Source of the DNA: Prevotella sp.
GTDB taxonomy: Bacteria; Bacteroidota; Bacteroidia; Bacteroidales; Bacteroidaceae
Direction: 5' to 3'
Assembly: GCA_024681875.1 (NCBI GenBank)
Contig: JAILAA010000076.1
Coordinates: 1 to 16,737 of the forward strand
DNA length: 16,737 nucleotides
Each line of letters starts with the position of its first letter. Positions within the stretch are counted from its first letter, which is position 1. The translations under genes were made by a program, and so were the position numbers. Of the stretch, positions 15,385-16,737 are shown piece by piece. The notes below the pieces were generated by a model. It did no database searches. It saw only the letters and a program-made list of their open reading frames with translations, and was not told the origin of the DNA.

Positions 15385-15867
15385 ATGATAAGAGTTGGAT
15401 TCGGGTTTGACGTTCACCGCCTCGTGGAAGGCCGCGAACTGTGGATGGGCGGTATTTTGATTCCCTACGAGAAAGGTCTGCTGGGCCACAGCGATGCCGA
15501 CGTGCTGATACACGCTATCTGCGACGCTATCCTTGGCGCTGCCAACATGCGTGACATCGGCTATCACTTTCCCGACACCAGCGACGAGACGCTGAATATG
15601 GATAGCAAAATCATACTCAGAAAGACCATCGACCTCATCGCCTCCAAGGGCTACCGGCTTGGAAACATCGATGCCACCATCTGCGCCGAGAAACCCAAGA
15701 TGAATCCCCATATCCCTCAGATGCAACAGACGATGGCCGACGTCATCGGTTGCGACCCCGACCAGATCAGCATCAAGGCCACCACCACCGAGCGCCTCGG
15801 CTTCACCGGCCGCATGGAGGGCATCAGCGCATACGCCGTCGCCCTGCTGGAGAAAGTGAGCAGGTGA
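15385..15867 (+). CDS. ispF: 2-C-methyl-D-erythritol 2,4-cyclodiphosphate synthase IspF
   Basis: A 160-residue enzyme of the non-mevalonate isoprenoid pathway, converting CDP-methylerythritol 2-phosphate to the cyclic diphosphate with release of CMP. Visible motifs are GFGFDVHRL (Asp9 and His11, zinc ligands), LLGHSDADVLIHAICDAILGA (third zinc ligand His43), DIGYHFPDTS, ATICAEKPKM, and the C-terminal TTTERLGFTGRMEGISAYAV. It is full length and normal for the family. The ATG at 15385 gives the canonical MIRVGFGFDVHR start and lies 40 nt after the GH2 gene behind an A-rich leader, consistent with being the last gene of the transcription unit. Confidence 0.96.
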   Translation: MIRVGFGFDVHRLVEGRELWMGGILIPYEKGLLGHSDADVLIHAICDAILGAANMRDIGYHFPDTSDETLNMDSKIILRKTIDLIASKGYRLGNIDATICAEKPKMNPHIPQMQQTMADVIGCDPDQISIKATTTERLGFTGRMEGISAYAVALLEKVSR

Positions 15868-15915
15868 GCCAAGTTTTTCTGGAGGCTCCAGAATTATCTG
15901 AAGTGGCTTTTTATT
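15867..15915 (+). terminator. Possible terminator after ispF
   Basis: A perfect 7-bp hairpin TTCTGGA-ggc-TCCAGAA (15877-15893) sits inside an outer 5-bp pairing AGCCA/TGGCT (15867-15871 with 15904-15908), followed by TTTTTATT. The position right after the stop codon and the T run fit an intrinsic terminator, but the outer stem is short and the inner hairpin is not directly followed by T. Confidence 0.4.
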
Positions 15916-15934
15916 CGGCCGAGTAGGCTCTTCT

Positions 15935-16058
15935 GCGTTAAATTCTCGAGAGAATTCAACGCTAAATCAATGCTTCAGAATTATCAGGAGCCTCTTTAGC
16001 TTCAAATTCTCTCGAGAATTCAATGCTAAGTAAATGCCTTAGAATCGTCAGGAGGCTC
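15935..16058. repeat. Two diverged 60-nt direct repeats with near-palindromic hairpins
   Basis: Bases 15935-15994 and 15999-16058 align without gaps at about 48 of 60 positions. Each copy starts with a hairpin: 15935-15962 (12-pair stem with one mismatch, loop CGAG) and 15996-16029 (loop CTCG, three mismatches). The 16-bp hairpin core of copy 1, AATTCTCGAGAGAATT, is the exact reverse complement of that in copy 2. The end motif TCAGGAG(C/G)CTC recurs, and a partial relative, GGAGGCTCCAGAATTATC, lies at 15881-15898. No coding potential was seen; a small non-coding repeat family is the simplest view. Confidence 0.7.
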
Positions 16059-16348
16059 CCCACGACTTTTTGCAGCCACTTGAAGTGAGTCAGCAAACGT
16101 GTCAACCTTGTGTCTACCTGTGACAACCTCAAATAGGTTGCACAGCCTTTGTACATCGGCGTTGCGACAACGTGACAACCTAAAACGCAAAAAATCTATA
16201 TTACAAATTTATTTCTGCCAACATTTGTTCACATCAAAGAGTTAACTTATTCAACTTTCGCAATTTCGCAAGTTCTGCAAAAACGGCCTGCGCTCGACCT
16301 CTGGTCGCTTGCTACCGAAGGGACGCAAGAAAGGCCCCTGCCACCATC
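16059..16348. other. Non-coding stretch without a recognisable feature
   Basis: I see no convincing gene here. Minor structure only: CAACCT-caaat-AGGTTG hairpin at 16124-16140, the decamer GTGACAACCT at 16120-16129 and again at 16172-16181, and an AT-rich stretch at about 16185-16275. No promoter with both consensus boxes was found. Confidence 0.5.
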
Positions 16349-16426
16349 GGCCTGAAAGGCCAATACCTCATAGCCCGGGGCAGCGCCCTGGGTAAATGTG
16401 ATGCGTAGACAACGCCCTGTAAGGGC
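16349..16426. repeat. Cluster of three short GC-rich hairpins
   Basis: Three consecutive stem-loops: GGCC-tgaaa-GGCC (16349-16361), CCCGGGGC-agc-GCCCTGGG with one G-T pair (16374-16392), and GCCCT-gta-AGGGC (16414-16426). The spacing and lack of coding sense suggest an interspersed palindromic element, distinct from the array that follows. From memory, similar sequences recur between genes in Bacteroidetes genomes. Confidence 0.6.
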
Positions 16427-16461
16427 AAAAGCGTCATCGTCGCTACTTGGGGCAGTTGACA

Positions 16462-16707
16462 GCCCCGACGGGGCAGCAGAATACAGGCAGGGGTGAAGCC
16501 CCTGCAAACAGTTGAACACCAACAAATGAAGCCCCGACGGGGCGACGGAATAGTCTGCCGCCCCGTCGGGGCTTGTCGGTGGTGGGTTTCCACATACAGG
16601 GGCTTCACCCCTGCCTGTATTCCGTCGCCCCGTCGGGGCTAACGTATGGTGGTGTCATCTGTCACAGGGGCGCTGCCCCTGCCTGTATTCTGCCGCCCCG
16701 TCGGGGC
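16462..16707. repeat. REP/BIME-like array of palindromic units in both orientations
   Basis: The 13-mer GCCCCGWCGGGGC occurs five times: with central A at 16462 and 16531, and with central T at 16560, 16627 and 16695. A second hairpin, CAGGGG-n5-CCCCTG, occurs at 16488-16504, 16597-16613 and 16665-16681. They combine into a 43-nt unit (13-mer, 13-nt spacer containing GAATACAGG, 17-nt hairpin): one forward copy at 16462-16504 and two inverted copies at 16597-16639 and 16665-16707. Between them two 13-mers face each other (16531-16572). The mixed orientation and double hairpins resemble bacterial interspersed mosaic elements. Short reading frames through it are artefacts of the repeats. Confidence 0.85.
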
Positions 16708-16737
16708 GCAGTTTTAGCCTATGGTGATGATATACTC

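Noticed and set aside
16247..16608. Two overlapping minus-strand reading frames of 92 and 98 codons in the tail region
   Set aside because: They run straight through the palindromic repeats, overlap each other in different frames, lack recognisable domains and have no promoter; they are produced by the GC-rich repeat units.
16462..16707. Possible CRISPR array
   Set aside because: Repeat spacing is irregular, units occur in both orientations, the repeats themselves are complete hairpins, spacers are partly conserved, and no cas genes are present.

Overview
The window looks like chromosomal DNA of a Bacteroidales bacterium, most likely a Prevotella-type organism. The evidence is a type IX secretion system (T9SS) sortase/porin locus, a clear Bacteroidetes promoter (TTTG-N19-TAnnTTTG), A-rich leaders without Shine-Dalgarno sequences, lipoproteins with acidic residues directly after the lipobox Cys, a C-terminal YDLQGR motif typical of Prevotella proteins, and abundant palindromic repeat families. 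The genus is inference.

Left part (1-3854, all on the minus strand). In transcription order: a short fumarylacetoacetate hydrolase (FAH) family enzyme (3854-3237); a secreted TolB/PD40-type beta-propeller protein (3051-2080); a small outer-membrane beta-barrel with an Asp/Tyr-rich loop (2036-1314) followed by a strong intrinsic terminator; then two neighbouring lipoproteins with near-identical export headers (1211-477, and 462 running off the window edge). Three consecutive genes here carry runs of Asp and Tyr codons.

Centre (3855-3960) is a compact divergent promoter region. The two promoters have almost the same 20-bp core and form an inverted repeat.

Right part (3961-15867, all on the plus strand) is a tightly spaced series, gaps 10-49 nt, that looks like one transcription unit: tsaE (tRNA t6A synthesis ATPase), porU, a second porU-like gene, porV, a secreted family 2 glycoside hydrolase, and ispF (isoprenoid synthesis). 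PorU and PorV belong to the T9SS attachment complex that removes C-terminal sorting domains from cargo and attaches the cargo to the cell surface. The unusual point is that PorU is present as two tandem full-length paralogs. Both keep the catalytic His/Cys pair, but they differ at the C terminus: the first has a sorting-domain-like beta-sandwich, the second a short replacement tail. Both also carry, at the same place in the protein, a translated palindromic repeat element, nearly perfect in the first gene and decayed in the second.

The tail (15868-16737) has no convincing gene. It holds a possible ispF terminator, a diverged 60-nt direct repeat with hairpins, a hairpin cluster, and an array of GC-rich REP/BIME-like units in both orientations that continues towards the window edge.
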